In this document: piece by piece, positions 1 through 12,700 of the stretch | Position numbering within the stretch: the first letter of the stretch is position 1 | Layout: each line of letters starts with the position of its first letter | NCBI GenBank assembly: GCA_039621445.1 | Contig: CP154957.1 | Coordinates: 9,033,071-9,097,070, forward strand | Length of the DNA stretch: 64,000 bases | From: Euglena gracilis | Lineage: Eukaryota; Euglenida; Euglenophyceae; Euglenales | Direction of reading: 5' to 3' | Program-made: the position numbers and the translations under genes | Notes under the pieces: model-generated | Told to the model about the DNA's origin: nothing | What the model saw: only the letters and a program-made list of their open reading frames with translations | Databases searched by the model: none

Positions 1-245
1 TAATGGGCTCCTCCGTGGTAATTTGTGATATCCACACCCAAATGGAAGATTGGCAAAACACTTGATGAACACGCTCACACACCTGTCCTTCAAAGGGCAT
101 ATGCAAGACAGTGCCATTGTCCTGAACGAAGCCAAGCCTTCGATTGTCCACGCAGCTTCGTCCCATTCGCTCACTACCCCCCGAAAGCCTCCCTGCAAGA
201 CTCCCTTTTGGGGGGTTAACTCTCGTTAATTCTTGGTAAACCGCC

Positions 246-665
246 CCAAATATAAAGCCCCCTGGCTTTATATTTGGACGGGATTTCAAGACCCTCAGGG
301 GGGCTTTATATTTGGGGGGGGCTTTATGTTTTGGGGGGGAAATCAAACTTTTTCAGTGGCCCCTCAAATATAAAGCCCCCCAGGGGGTTTGGTTTTGCCG
401 CCCAAATATAAACCCCCCCCCCCCCCCCGACGTGGAGCCAGACGCTGGTGTCAGTCAGGAAAAAAATAGTACACCATTTTCACCAGAATTGCTCCATTTT
501 GGATAAGAATTGCACATTTGTGCGGAAAAAAAAATCGGAGGTACACAACCAAAATTTGGCATAAAAATGGTGTTTGGCCACAATTGAAGGCCACCGAAGG
601 TCATGAAGGCCAAAGAAGGCTTTATATTTGGGGGGGGGGGCTTAATATTTGGAGGGGGGTTTATT
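246..665. repeat. Cluster of AAATATAAAGCCC palindromic repeats
   Basis: The motif CAAATATAAAGCCCCC and its reverse complement recur about seven times between G or C runs. At 246-277 two copies face each other as a perfect palindrome with 14-bp arms and a short C-rich loop. Another copy lies at 38.75 kb. No coding signal is visible. Function unknown; it behaves like part of a dispersed palindromic repeat. Confidence 0.7.
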
Positions 666-900
666 TGACCAATCGGACCTCTGATAGGTTGACCAGCAAA
701 GCCTGTCGAACTCATCCACCATACTTCTAGGGGGAGAACTACAACTTACAGGGATTTGTATTGAACAAAGTTTAGGTTTATGAAAAAAATGCATCTTTTC
801 CGACCATTACTATGACTGTTACTATCACTACGCATGGACACCCCCCCCCTGCGGGACGTTTTTCATGGTGTTGGGGAGCTTCCCTGCAGGCACCAGCTAC

Positions 901-1007
901 CCCAAAGAGGCGCACAACTAGGGTTAATACACATTGGGGGACCCGCGCCTTCGGCGCCTCGCTCGGGTCCCCCAATGTTTTTAACCCTAGTTGGGCGCCT
1001 CTTTGGG
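901..1007. mobile_element. Palindromic MITE-like element, 107 bp
   Basis: The left arm starts CCCAAAGAGGCGC and the right arm ends with its exact complement; pairing continues with few mismatches for about 45 bp. The centre is GCGCCTTCGGCGC, itself a small hairpin. The sequence CCCTGCAG followed by A/G and CACC occurs on both sides in direct orientation, which may be a remnant duplication, but it does not abut the ends. Non-coding. The superfamily cannot be assigned. Confidence 0.6.
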
Positions 1008-1139
1008 TTCGCTGGGTCCCCTGCAGACACCAATTTAACGACGTTGAGGGGATGGGATGGGACAGTTAGGAATGGAAACTTGACCCTAACCCTACGCCTT
1101 TAAATAACATCATCAACTTTTCAGGTTCTGAATTGCAGC

Positions 1140-1310
1140 GGCCTTCGGCCTTCGGCCAGGCGGCCTTCGGGGCGCATGGCGGTAGACTGGGGGGGGGGTG
1201 GGTAGTCGGCCGAGTATGGTCGGTAGCTAGTCGGCGAGACGGGGTGGGGGGGGGGTATTGGGTGGTCGGCCGACTACCCACTCTAATGTACTAACGGGTC
1301 AGTACCGCCG
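1140..1310. repeat. Palindrome-rich block with GGCCTTCGG and AGTCGGCCGACT motifs
   Basis: Several GGCCTTCGG units are followed by G-run sequence bounded by the palindrome AGTCGGCCGACT next to CCCACT. The same boundary sequence recurs at 46.44-46.49, 47.88-48.00 and 57.86-57.93 kb. It reads as the end of a dispersed element, not as a gene. Confidence 0.55.
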
Positions 1311-1317
1311 ACATTTA

Positions 1318-1830
1318 AGTCCCCCCCCATGAAGAAAATCCTATGCAAACGAGTCGGTGGCTAGTCGGTGGTCATAAAAATGGTCTGCAGCGGGCCCAAA
1401 TCACCCGGAAATGGTCCGGATGGGTCCAAATAAGTGTCTTACACCAACATAAACACCCCAGATGGAAATCTTTGGTCGGTGGGGGTCGGTGGGCCCTTGA
1501 TGGGGGTCCGGAGGGGTAAAAAACCAATGATGAAACAGGGATTACATGAAAATCCTTTAGAAATGCAAGCATTCTGCATCACGAGGGGCAGAAAACTCCT
1601 CCCTCCACCCCCATCTGAGCCTCAAATAACAAAATCCCTTCTGAGTTGGCAACATACTCGGGGGCTAAGTTGTTTTTGTGGATCACTTTGGCACAGCCCC
1701 GCAGCTCCGCCCCCCCGCACCCCCCCCTCAAATAACAAAATCCCCTCTATGTTAGCAACATACTTGAGTGCTAGGTCCTTTTTGAGCAAAATTTTGCCAT
1801 TAAATTGAAAATCCAATGGGGAGAGGTATT
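1318..1830 (+). repeat. Dispersed repeat R1, copy 1
   Basis: About 510 bp aligns almost without gaps to 57365-57860 in the same orientation. Anchors common to both copies include CCATGAAGAAAATCC, GGAAATGGTCCGGATGGGTC and GATGAAACAGGGAT. The open frames inside it are not conserved between the copies because of small indels, so it is treated as a non-coding repeat. Confidence 0.85.
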
Positions 1831-1889
1831 CTTTTGCCAAAAGTGGCCCAAAATGGGCATTTCCCCCCCCCCAGTTTTTGCACATTCAC

Positions 1890-1990
1890 CCCCGATTGGG
1901 GGGTTCTGGAGCCATTTAAGTGGGTTTTGACTGGTGTTGCGGTGATTTGGACAAAAGTTTTTTTCAGGGGGGGGGGCTTAAATCTCCAGA
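1890..1990 (+). repeat. Dispersed repeat R2, copy 1
   Basis: GGGGTTCTGGAGCCATTT and GTGGGTTTTGACTGGTGTTG, followed by a TTTTTTTCAGGGG tract, match 47810-47880 in direct orientation. The flanks differ, so this is a dispersed and not a tandem repeat. Confidence 0.75.
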
Positions 1991-2023
1991 AAGGGGGGGG
2001 GGGTTAGTGCAAAAAAAATGGTG

Positions 2024-2155
2024 GTCGGGCCGACCAGGTTGGGCCGACCATCACAGGTCGACAAGGTCGGGCCGATCATGGTCGGGCCGACCATGGTCGG
2101 CCCGACCTCCCTGCTCCCTGGTCGGCCCGACCAGGTCGGGCCGACCACCACAAGG
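2024..2155. repeat. Tandem cluster of GGTCGGGCCGACC palindromes
   Basis: About eight copies of a 13-15 bp perfect palindrome, TGGTCGGGCCGACCA and close variants, are packed in 130 bp. Each unit is self-complementary, so the block can extrude cruciforms or act as an array of dimer-binding sites. No similar array occurs elsewhere in the window. Confidence 0.75.
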
Positions 2156-2159
2156 GCGA

Positions 2160-3320
2160 CCACCAGAAATCCGCCCGGGGCCGCTTCTTGGATTGATTTT
2201 GATGCACTTTGCCCAATTTCCTCAAAAAAAAAACACACACATCACGGAGTTGGTGAAAGAGTTTTTTTGGTTTACCAAATGCAATTGGTGGTTGACCTCT
2301 GTTTCCTGGTGATTGGTCGAGGATGGCTCTTGATTCTTCGTTGACTTTCAAGCCCTCCAAATGGCATGAAACCGGGACCCCATCCCCCCAACCCACCACC
2401 CACTCCCAGATCTCGCATCTCACCCAAACCCAATCCGACCCTAATCCTAACCCTATATCAAACCGACCCAACAAAATTTGCCTGTTTTGGGTTGGCGGCC
2501 CCAGAAGTGATATTTTTTCTGGTACCTATTTGGCCGGCAAACAAACCTGACTGTCTGGCAATGGACCCCTCCCTTTGGATGGAGACCTGGTGGTTTGTCC
2601 ACACGTTTTGGCGGACAGGCAAACCCCTTGCCGACAACCCCCCCCCTCCTTGGTTGGAGAGTAAGATTCGGTTGAGTGCCCCGCCCCCCAGTTACGCGTG
2701 GGGGGTGGGCACTCATTAAAACAACCGAACCCAGTTGGGGAGGGGAGTCGGTCTGACCAGAGGATTTTTTTTTTAAAAAAAAGGAGGGGTTACCACCCAC
2801 CCACACTGCTCAGCGGGGACCCGTTTTGGGGTGTCCATTTGGGATGTCAAAACACTTTTGGAGCTTCACACTGAATCGAAGTAGGGCGGTGAACCCCCTT
2901 CCAGAAGTACCCACTCGCCCCCCCCCCCAGGTCTCCAACCAACTGGTCTGACTCCGAGGGAGTTGTTTAGAGAGTTATTATAGAGAGATATTATCAGAGA
3001 GAGATGAAGCGCCAGAGTGCAAGATCCGTGGATGCCAAACGTAGCTGCGGGCGTACCATGTCTGAACCTCTGCATCTGTGAATGATTCGATCACCAGATG
3101 AAAAATGCAATGCATTTGGTTCTGCCTGTTTCCCTATTTTCCACCGCATTCCTTTTGGCAAGATGAGGACTCCCACAGAAACAAAAACAATATTTTCGAA
3201 CCCCCCTGCCGAGTCTCTGCATATCGTGAAGGGCTTGAAGACTGGATTTTGCTGTCCAGAATTTTCCACCCACTGAAAGCTCGTGTCCAAGATTTTTCAG
3301 CCACATCCAATAAACAATGT
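2160..3320. other. Gene-poor stretch with simple and G-run sequence
   Basis: No convincing exon was found. A short degenerate telomere-like run (CCTAATCCTAACCC) lies near 2440-2455. The rest is moderately complex sequence with C and G runs and no frame with splice signals. Confidence 0.4.
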
Positions 3321-3321
3321 C

Positions 3322-3432
3322 ATAAATAATAATAACAAATAAAATGTAAAAAAATAATAACAAATAATAAGCAAATAATAAATAATAAATACTAAAATAA
3401 TAAATAATAAATAATAAATAATAAAAAAAATC
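3322..3432. repeat. AAT-rich microsatellite
   Basis: Imperfect (AAT)n and AAAT units run for about 110 bp. Other AAT tracts lie at 20.80-20.96 and 21.19-21.29 kb, where they flank MITE-like insertions. Confidence 0.85.
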
Positions 3433-3611
3433 CCAACAGAATCATTTCTTTGGGAACCCATCCAAAATTCAGAAGAGATTTCCTCTGAATTTATCAGTTT
3501 TCATCAATTTTGAATTACCTTTGAGATTTCCTGCTGTGGCTGTTTTTTGAAGGCTTTGGCAGGTCTGATGTATTGTTAGTTTTGAGAACGACCCAACGTT
3601 ATGGTCCCCCA

Positions 3612-3635
3612 CCAGGCCATTGCTTAATGGCCTGG
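3612..3635. repeat. Short perfect hairpin
   Basis: CCAGGCCATT and AATGGCCTGG face each other around a GCTT centre. The central ATTGCTTA matches the terminal motif of the CATACCATTGCTTA family, so this may be a residue of that family. No other function is visible. Confidence 0.4.
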
Positions 3636-3779
3636 GGGGGGCAGGGCTGTATGGGCCTGGGGGTGACCCCCCCACTTACCACAGCAATTTTCACAGATTT
3701 TTTAAAACAATTTTTTTAGACCCAAATGCCAAGTAAATTTTCAGACCCTGCAAAAATCGAAAAAATGACGGCACCCCAC

Positions 3780-6700
3780 ACTCCACAGTACCATCCGGAA
3801 CCGCCTCCCAGAGTTGAGAGCACTGGTGGAGGGGTGCTTTGACAGGCGATTGTGACCGCTTAGTACCTGATGGCACCACCGTGGTATTGCAGAACAGCAG
3901 AAATACAATTTGGCACCGAGTGTGATAGAAATAAAATCTGCTGTTGCACAGGCTTGCACAAGCAAAACGAGGACATTGAAATGGATCGCCTTTGGTGAAT
4001 TTCAATGTACTTCTCATGCAAAATTTTGGTGAAACCATCCACTGTGAACAGTCCAAGAAAACTCAATTTGAGAGCCCAAAAGGAAAAATGACTGGGGAGC
4101 CCATTTCAAGCTGTCAACCCCCTCTCACCCCAACCGGACAAGCAATTGTGCACGGAGCAAGCCTGATTCTAGCTGAACCCTTTCTCCCCCTCCGCAAAAC
4201 CACTGCTCACTTAATACCCTGCTCCCCTTTCTCTGAGACCTTTCTGGATCGAAAGGTTGAATCTCCCAGACACAACCTTCTTGGAACAGAATAAGGCCAA
4301 AAACACCGCGGGAAACATCACAAATCATTTCGGAAAACAGAGTGCTGGCTATTGTTTGCGCGCATTCACCACCAGACCGCCACTCTGAAAACAGCCAAGT
4401 TAGCCCACCTGGTGGCCAGGCGGCGAAGAAGCCCTCCGGCAGCGACTGCAGGTTGTTACTGTTGAGGTGCAGCCGTTTGATGCTGTGCAGGTCCAGCAGG
4501 CTGTCGGGAACCACTGCAAACAAGAGATACGTCGACCGCCCCACATAGCAACCAACCACTGGGGAGAGTCATTTCCATATTTTGAAAGCTTTTTTTCAAA
4601 AAAAATACACATCCCGTCAAAAAATGGCTGCAAATATGAAGAAAATGGACAAAAAACGTCTGGTGGTTTTGGCGCCAGGTCACTTTGGTGGGGGTTTGGG
4701 CAAACAAAAACCAGTGTGAAAAAACCAGTCACTCACCAGGGGGTGGGGGTGATTGGGTGATTCATTTGAGGACGTCAATAAAACTTGGGGGAAATTGTGG
4801 GAAAAAAATCGATCAGGCTGTTTCATTTCTGTTGGAGGGGAGCAAGGAAAAAATCACCTCCTGGATATTTTCATGCTGCAGTGATGTACGTTTGACCCTT
4901 CAAACCCATTTCTTCACCAAAAAAACCGTAATGATTGAATGTGGAAACTGTTGGCCCAAAAAATTAAAGCAACAAGAAGGTGACTACTAAACCACAATTT
5001 TTCCGCAGTTTTTTACCCCCTTTTTCCTCCTTCAGTCAACATTTATTTGAAATGGAAGATGCGACGAGTTCCAGCTATTTCCTCAAATAGCCCAAAAGGC
5101 AGGGGGAAAACACACACCTTTTTGCGTTTTTTTTTTGCGTTTTTTTTTGTGGGTTTCTATTGGGAAATGATACTCATTTTGTCCAAACATCAAAACAGAT
5201 TTTTCTGTGTACCAATTGTTTTGGACATCAATTCTCCCTGTACCCCAAGGTGGGGTGGGGGTCCGTTGGCCAATGACAAAATAATACACATACATGGCTC
5301 CCGCCCACTGCTTTGGTTCTGGTGGGGGTTACGGGCAGGGTTTCCCCCACCAAGGTGGGGGTGCCCCCACCTCTTGAGAGGGGGGGGGGTCCAGGGGACC
5401 CACTTTTTTGGGGGGGTTAACTATGGGGTCAAGATTTTTGGCACTTCGCGCCAAAAAAACAGAGGGATAATTTATCCTTCATTTTGGATTTTGTGCCAGG
5501 CAACTTCAGCTCCCGTCTGGAGCAAAAAAAAATGATAACTAAGACAACAAGCTCAAATTTTTTGTTGATCAAAAGAATAAAAAGAGAAATTTGCTAGATT
5601 TGAAAGACATCTGAGGCCGATCTGTTCTCCAAGATCATTCCAAATTTTTTTTCCAAACATGAAAAAGGGGTTGAACGTTTCATCTTTACTGCTGGAAAAT
5701 ACTTTTAATACAATTTATAAAACGACCTTGGCAGGCCCTTCCTCCAGGTGATGAACGAAAGGCAGACAAAAAAGCACTTGTCCGAATCTCAACCATTTCA
5801 GTCACTTTCTGATGCATTTTTGGAAGATTTTGCAACTGCAGGGCTGCGGTGAAAGCCACACACCTTCAATTCTGTTGTTGCTGAGATACACCTCCTCAAG
5901 CCTCTCACACGACCCCAGGCTGGACGGCACTGTCCGCAACCGGTTGAAATTGCAATTGAGCATCCTGCACGGAAAGGCAAGCACAGATGGCATGGACGCA
6001 GGGGGGGGGATATGCAACTTGGCCCTTCAAAGTATGCAAGTCAAAAAAATGCAAAAAAATGAAAAAATGCAAATTTCGGAAAAACCTGATTTTCCAAAAA
6101 AAATGCAAATTATGCAAGTTACATATCCCCCCCCTGATGGACGAAATGAGATGAGGGGCGGAGACCCAAACGACGTGGCACAGAAACCACGATTTAGAAA
6201 TCCTCGAGTTACTCTCTGGGCAAACCAGGTCGGTTGGTGCCAAAACAAAGCACTCCCTCGGGCAAACTTTTCCCGTCAACTCCATCACTCGTGAAAACCA
6301 GTCAGTTCCTTCCAACCCCCCTCTGGGGGGGGGGGGGCAGGCTCTTTTTTAAGACGCCAGGGGGAGTCCCCCTCCCCCACCCAACTGGAGTGCGGGAAAC
6401 CACCCCAGGGGGGGGCAGGGGAGGGGACCCCCCAAATTGGGCATTTCCAAAAATTCTGGCACTTCACGCCACAATGCCAAAAATGATAAATTTTGGGGGT
6501 TTAGCCAAAATGGAACTGTTTTTGAGCCTGTTTGTTGGGGGGGGGAAGTGGGTGGCTGGTTTTTGAAGAGCAGCTGGCTGGTTTCTTGAAAATGGAAAAT
6601 GTTCATTGCCCCCCCCAGGGGGGTTGGTAAGCAATGGCGCTGCCCAGGGGGGGGGGGGCTGCGGCCTGGCACTTTCGGCCAGTCCTGAACCCAATCCAGG

Positions 6701-9700
6701 GGGGGGGGTGGTCCCCAGGATGGCCTTGAACAATGGGATGGTATGGGTGCAGGCCCCAGACCCACCCTTTCCCCCTTAACCCCCTCTCCCCTAGGGGGTC
6801 TTGCGAGTTACAGAGGCCTGATGGCCACCCGACCCAAAATGAAGCCGGAAACCAGCCAATCGCTCCGAAAAACCGCTCCAGTCGTGGGTGGGAGAGGGGT
6901 ACGGCGTATGTTCGCACACCTCAGGTGCTGACAGTGACCCAGCTCTTCTGGCAGTTCTTCCAAACAGTTGGACTCATGACTTCTCTTCGGATCCCATCCC
7001 ATAGGTTGGGGGGTTGCCATCTGGGCAGCTCAGGACCCGCCCCCCTCCAAGGCGCGGGAGGGGGCTCCATCTGGCTGGCCGGGAAAAGGTGTTGGCTGGC
7101 AACATGGTGCTGGCTGGACCCCTCCGAGGGGAATGGAAAGGTCAAGAGGGGTGGGTCCCACCGACTGCTGGATTGGACTGGGCTGGCACCCGAAAACAGG
7201 CAAACCCCCCAAATCCATCGGGATGCATTTTTAGCCAAAAATTCGAGGCAAAACCCCGAAACCCCTCAAAAAACGGCCATTTTTTGGCCATCCAATTGGC
7301 CGTTTTTTTTGAGCCATTTTGACCACTTTTTTGAAAAATTTTCGGGGCTTTGCACCACTCTTTTTTTTTTTTGGTCCAGCCCGGCTTTGCCGGGCTGCGA
7401 AAACTTTATACCCACTCAATCCCGGGGGGGGGGGGGTCAGGAGCTGGCTGGGAGCTGCTGGCTGGCTGGAACCCCCCCGGACAGGGTGGCGTCCGGCTAA
7501 AGAATTCCCCACACAGGAATTTCCTCCAAGGGGACACCAGGGGAGGGATAAAAATCTGGGACCCCCCCCCCCGAATCCCACCTTTGGCTCTAAAAACGCA
7601 TTTGGGATTTGGGACAAATTTTTCAGGTTTGCCTTAAAATAAATCTTGAAATTCCCATTTTCCCAATCATTTCAGCACCCCCCCCCCCAAATCGCTGGTG
7701 GTTTGTGCAGAGACCCCAGGCCCCCAAATCTCTTCCAAGTAAGGAAAAAAATCTGTCTGGATGTTGAATCCCCGCCCAATTCTCCCGCCCCCGATGCACC
7801 TTTGGCACACCGGACCCCAGGGAGGCGTCGAGCTGTCCCAAACCCACCCACCCATTCTCAAAGCCCCAGGTGAAGGTTCAGGCTGGGAACCGTCGCTTAA
7901 GCCGAAGTGGACCCCACCCCACCGTGGGGGGGGGGTCCAGCCAGCCAGCAGCCTTTATCCAGCCAGCAGCCGTTTTTCCAACCCCAGACCCCCTCCCCTG
8001 GACGGTAACAGAGCTTTACTTTTTCGGGGAAAAATGGGTCAAAAATGGGTCAGATTTGGGCAGGCCAGGGCATATTTTGGGTCAAACAATGGATATTTTC
8101 CACAATCGGCAGCATGGAACAGCGACACCCTGAATTGCGCTGACTGGCGGCTGTCCCAGGGATGGACGGGAAGCTTTTTGGTGAGTGAGGTAGTGAGGTA
8201 CGTGCCCTCCCCATCTTTCCACACAAACCCTGCCAGCCACAGCTCCCCAGACGCGCATTAGGAACATACATCCACTGGCCGCAATTTCCCTTTCGGACTG
8301 ACCTCGGGGGCCCTTCAGAGAAGGAATGGGCGTGGTCCAGCGCCAACCGGTGGAGGCGGGCGCACCCGGCGATTTCCTTCGGGAGGCGCCTGGGACAGCC
8401 GCCAGCCCCACATGGTCTCGGCCACAGTGTTGCCCGGCCTCTGTTTTGCCAACCCGGGGGGGTCGGACCCCCTCCCACCCACCACCCTGGCTGTTTGGCC
8501 GATTCCCATTCTGCCCTGCCCCCCGGAGGTCATTTCGCCCAGAGGTCATTTTGGGCCTCGGCGGTCTGGTGTTTGCCGACCATGCCGATCTTCTCTTGAA
8601 AATGGACATTTCCGGGGCCCCAGTATGCTGTAGCACCGCCCACCCCAAAAACTGACCCCCCCCCCCCCGGGGTAGAAAATGCCCAACCTCCCCCCCACCT
8701 GCCCACATCAGCCCCCCCCCCCGGGAGGGTGCGAACTTCCTTTCAAATAAGCTAGAGTGTTGATGGCACACTGATGCGGGCTTGGTTTGGTGTGTGCTCG
8801 GCATACTGCGGCAGTGCGCGCCAGAAATGAAAACGTTGGTGGAACATATCCCGGGAAAATCACTCCCGCACTCGCACATTTCCAATGCCTTGCAGTGTTT
8901 CTTTGCGGTGACCAACAAAGGCGAGATGGATAAAAACAACCTTCTCCTTCTTTGTACCAGGCTGAACCCCCTTCCAACTGATGACTTCCCAAAATTGTTG
9001 TGGGCATCGCAGTGGACATCCTCATTGGGCATCACATTCAGAACGAATGAAGCAAAAAAATAACATTTATAATTTAATGCAATAAAACCATTTTTTTGGG
9101 ACAGAAAAACTTCTTTAAAATTTTCCATTTTATGGTTTTTTTTTTACTTCAAATTCTCTACAATTCTTTCACAACGATGTGATTGCTATCACCATTCTCC
9201 CAAAAAGGCGGTGAAGAGAGCCTGGGAACATCAACCATTATTTTCAACCTTGGGAAATAACTTTACGTGCGAAGTCCAGCACCCCCAACTGCCCCAGTGA
9301 CAAGGATGGAGACTAGACGCAATCGGTTGTGGGAGAGGAACAGGACCTCCAGGCACGGCAGGTTGCCTATCTCGGGCGGAAGAGTCCTGAGGGTGGGCCG
9401 AGGACCATGGGGACAACCCCAACTTTGGGCGAAAGCATGGGCCCGGTGTAAATGCAGGGGAGGACCCCCGACCCCCCGGTCCAGGACCCCAACCCGAGCG
9501 ATGATGGCGCAGTATGGGTCTGGGTCTGGGCCGATTTTTGTCCCGGTGCGAAGCGCCGGTCAATTTTTGGAAATTGTCAATTTTTTTGGAAATTTTTGGA
9601 AAACGTCATTTTGGGCACTTTCTGGGCGAAGATTTGTTAAGACATGCAAAAAAACTATTTCCTTCTGGCAAAGCACCAGAAGGAAAAAGTTGCCTGGTGT

Positions 9701-12700
9701 TCTCCACAGGGTCAGGCGGGGGGTTCAGACCATGGATTCACGGAGTGACCCAGGGGGGGGGGCACCCACTCACCCAGCCCAAAACCACCCAAAATTGGCC
9801 AAAAACACATTTTTTCAGCCTTTTTTTTCCAGCCAACTGGCCTTCGGGGGCTGTCTGGGGGAAGTCACTCAATCCTCTGGCACCTCAAAAAATGGCCCCC
9901 ATCGTGCAGCCTCAGGGTTTGAGGCAGCCGAGGGTGGGTGGGTGGGTGGACCCCCTGGGGGGGGGGGGGCACCCGACCCCCCTCCTGTGCAGTGGCACGG
10001 TCCGGGTTACCGAACTGCGGCTGGAAAAAAACTGCCGACAAAATCAGCCAAAAAATGCCGTTTTGGGGACTTTTTTTTTGGAAAAAAAAATGTCAAGACA
10101 ACCAAAATTTTCGGCGCAAAGTGTCCGAGGGAAAATTTTGACATTTTTGGGGAGGGATCCCAGGCAGGGGTTCTTTTTTTAAGACTGGAAGGGGGAGGGA
10201 GGGGGAGTCCTCCCACCCACCCACCCCCTGGGGGGGGGGCATCCATTCACTTTGCCTCCGAAAAAAAAAAAGCCAAAAATTGCGAAAAATGCCAAAAATA
10301 GCACTTTTTCAAAAATTTTCGGCGCCGAAGGCGCTGAAAAGTATATCCCACCCCCCTCTGGGGGACCCCCCGCCCGGGGGGGGGGGGGGGGACCCCCCCC
10401 CCGGGGGGGGTCCAAGGCTAAAAAAACCCCCTGATCCCGCCCGGGTTTCCCCAGGTCCGCCTGGACCGCCCTTGGCAGTTGGGGGGGGGGGTCCGGACTC
10501 CCCCTCTATCCTCTGGTCCAGGAGGGGGGTGGTGGAAACCCCCCTCCTCTCACCTGTACTCCAAACACCCTCCTTATATCGAACCCTGTGCTGCCCCCGA
10601 GCCCAAAGAAATGCAGACCGTTTGAACGCCCATCCATCACGGGGGGGGGCAAAAAAATAAGTAAACGAATACGTAATTAAAAATATAACTGAACTAAAAC
10701 AATTTCCCTCCCAAGGTAATTGAAAGACACCCGGGGGAGGAGGGTCTTACCAGCTGGCTGGAAAAAGGAGTTCAGCTGGCTGGACCCCCCTCTTAAAGAT
10801 CTTGGGGGTGGGGTCCAAAGGGGGTCTGGCCCTGTTTGGCTGGATCCGACTGGTGCCCAAAGCCTGTCGGAAAGTCCAAAATCAAGTTGGGTTGGGACTT
10901 CAGAAATCCAAAAAATTGAGCCAAAACCCCCGAAAAACCGTTAAATTCACTTGGGACTGTTGCGCCGATGGTTTTCGGGCTCAGCCTGGCTGAGGTAAGC
11001 TGTTGCACCCCCGGAGAGGGGGTTGGCAGCCCGGCTGCGAGCTGCTGGCTGGAAAAAAGGTGCTGGCTGGACCATACCATTGCTTAGCGACCCCCCCGGG
11101 GGGGGGAGGGAGGGTCACTTTCCACTCTGAAAAAAACCAGTCAGTCACTTTACCCCAAAAAAACCAGTCAATCACTTTACCCCCAAAAACCAGTCAGTCA
11201 CTTTACCCCAAAAAACCAGTCAGTCACTTTACCCCCAAAAACCAGTCAGTCAATTTACCCCCCCCCCCCGGGGGGGATCGAGCACTCTTGAATGACGAGG
11301 AGGCAATGAACGTTTGCCAAAAAAAAGAATCAAAAAATCCAGAAAATTTCTGGCGCCTTTGGCACCGGGCCAGCCACTTTTTCATTCTCGGGCCTACCCC
11401 ACCCCCGGAGGGGGGGTTTTTGGCCAGAAAACCAGTCAGTCACTCTGAGAAAACCAGTCAGGCAACCCCCCCCGGGGCTGACTTGTCCCACCCGGGTGGG
11501 GTGGGACAAGTGTTAAGCAATGGTGTGAGCTGCTCCCTCCCACATGGGAGGCCAGGTCCCCTTTGGCTTCAGGAATCCCTGGTCGCATATTGACAATTTC
11601 GAACAATCCGGTGAAATTGAGATGGTCACCGAGAAACCTGGAAACCTGGGCAAGCAAGCAACGCACACAATATTGAGTTGCATCGGGCTTGGATTTCGAC
11701 CAGGCCGAAGAGCTCGAACACCTGCGGCGGCAGGGCTGGTATTCCCCCCAGGGGAATGCACGAATAGCCAAAAAGTCTCACTGGTTCATTTCAGGAAGTC
11801 AAAACAGGGGGTGGCATGTTGAGAATTTTAGAGCATAACCATCCGGTGTGACAATTCAGTGGACGGGTAAATAGAATTTGCGCCATTCCTTGAGTCCTGC
11901 GAGTTGGAGGAACCTTCAATTTATCCCAAAATAGGTAGCTCAAGATCCTGTTTGTGGATTTTTCTGCAACCAAATGGAGACAAAGAACTCAACACCAACA
12001 CCTCCAGAGCTTGCCGCACACTGCCAACTAAAACACTTCCCAATTTGCCCAAAAAACTCTTGAAGCCAGTGGGAAAAAAGAAAGAAAAAGAAATAACAAC
12101 GAAACCCAGGCCGGGGAGGGGGCGATGCCGCACTTCCCTGAGCCCAAGTAAGCTGACGTTCAAATAGTTCTCCAGGCCGAGGACACCGCTGCTGAAGAGA
12201 AAAGGTACCGGCAACAGAAGGAGTTACCCGGGACGGTAGCGATGTTGCCTCTGGGCCAAGAGTTGCCGACACAATCGGTTATCTGGTTGTGTGAATGCAA
12301 TTGAAAAGACCTCTGTCTTGTGAACAAAACTCTCCCCAAACAACAACCCCTTGTGCATTTTTCCTGAAAATCCCCACCTGAGGAGCAGGGAGAGGGGAGT
12401 TGTTTGTTTGTGTCATTTCTTCCAAGTGCTTCGGAAATGCAATGCTGGGTCTCCTGGCAGAAAAGGCCTCACTTTGAGTGGTGTGGCACGTTGTGGCCAC
12501 TTTTAAGATTTTTTTTTCTAAATTGGTGATTTTTCGGTGCCGTTTTTCAGGTTTTTTGTGGTTCTGACACATGAATCTGAATCAATCATCTTGAGGGCAA
12601 ACCAAATCCCCGCTGCATGCATTTCACGCCAGCATATTGCAACGGTACGACTGGCTTTGAGTAAACCCCCTTCCAAATAATGCCCCCGGAGTGTTATTCT

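Noticed and set aside
6733-7500. 255-codon plus-strand open frame
   Set aside because: Antisense to the LRR exon at 6920-6982 and composed of CTGGCTGG repeat sequence.
8082-9128. 348-codon minus-strand open frame
   Set aside because: It runs across an LRR exon read in the proper frame, intron repeats and C runs; composition changes along it and no domain is visible outside the LRR piece.
9267-10301. 344-codon plus-strand open frame
   Set aside because: It is antisense to an LRR exon and then crosses G-run repeats and a hAT-like element; low complexity explains its length.
11436-11771. 111-codon minus frame over the LRR exon at 11.7 kb
   Set aside because: A different frame gives the LRR consensus with matching splice phases.
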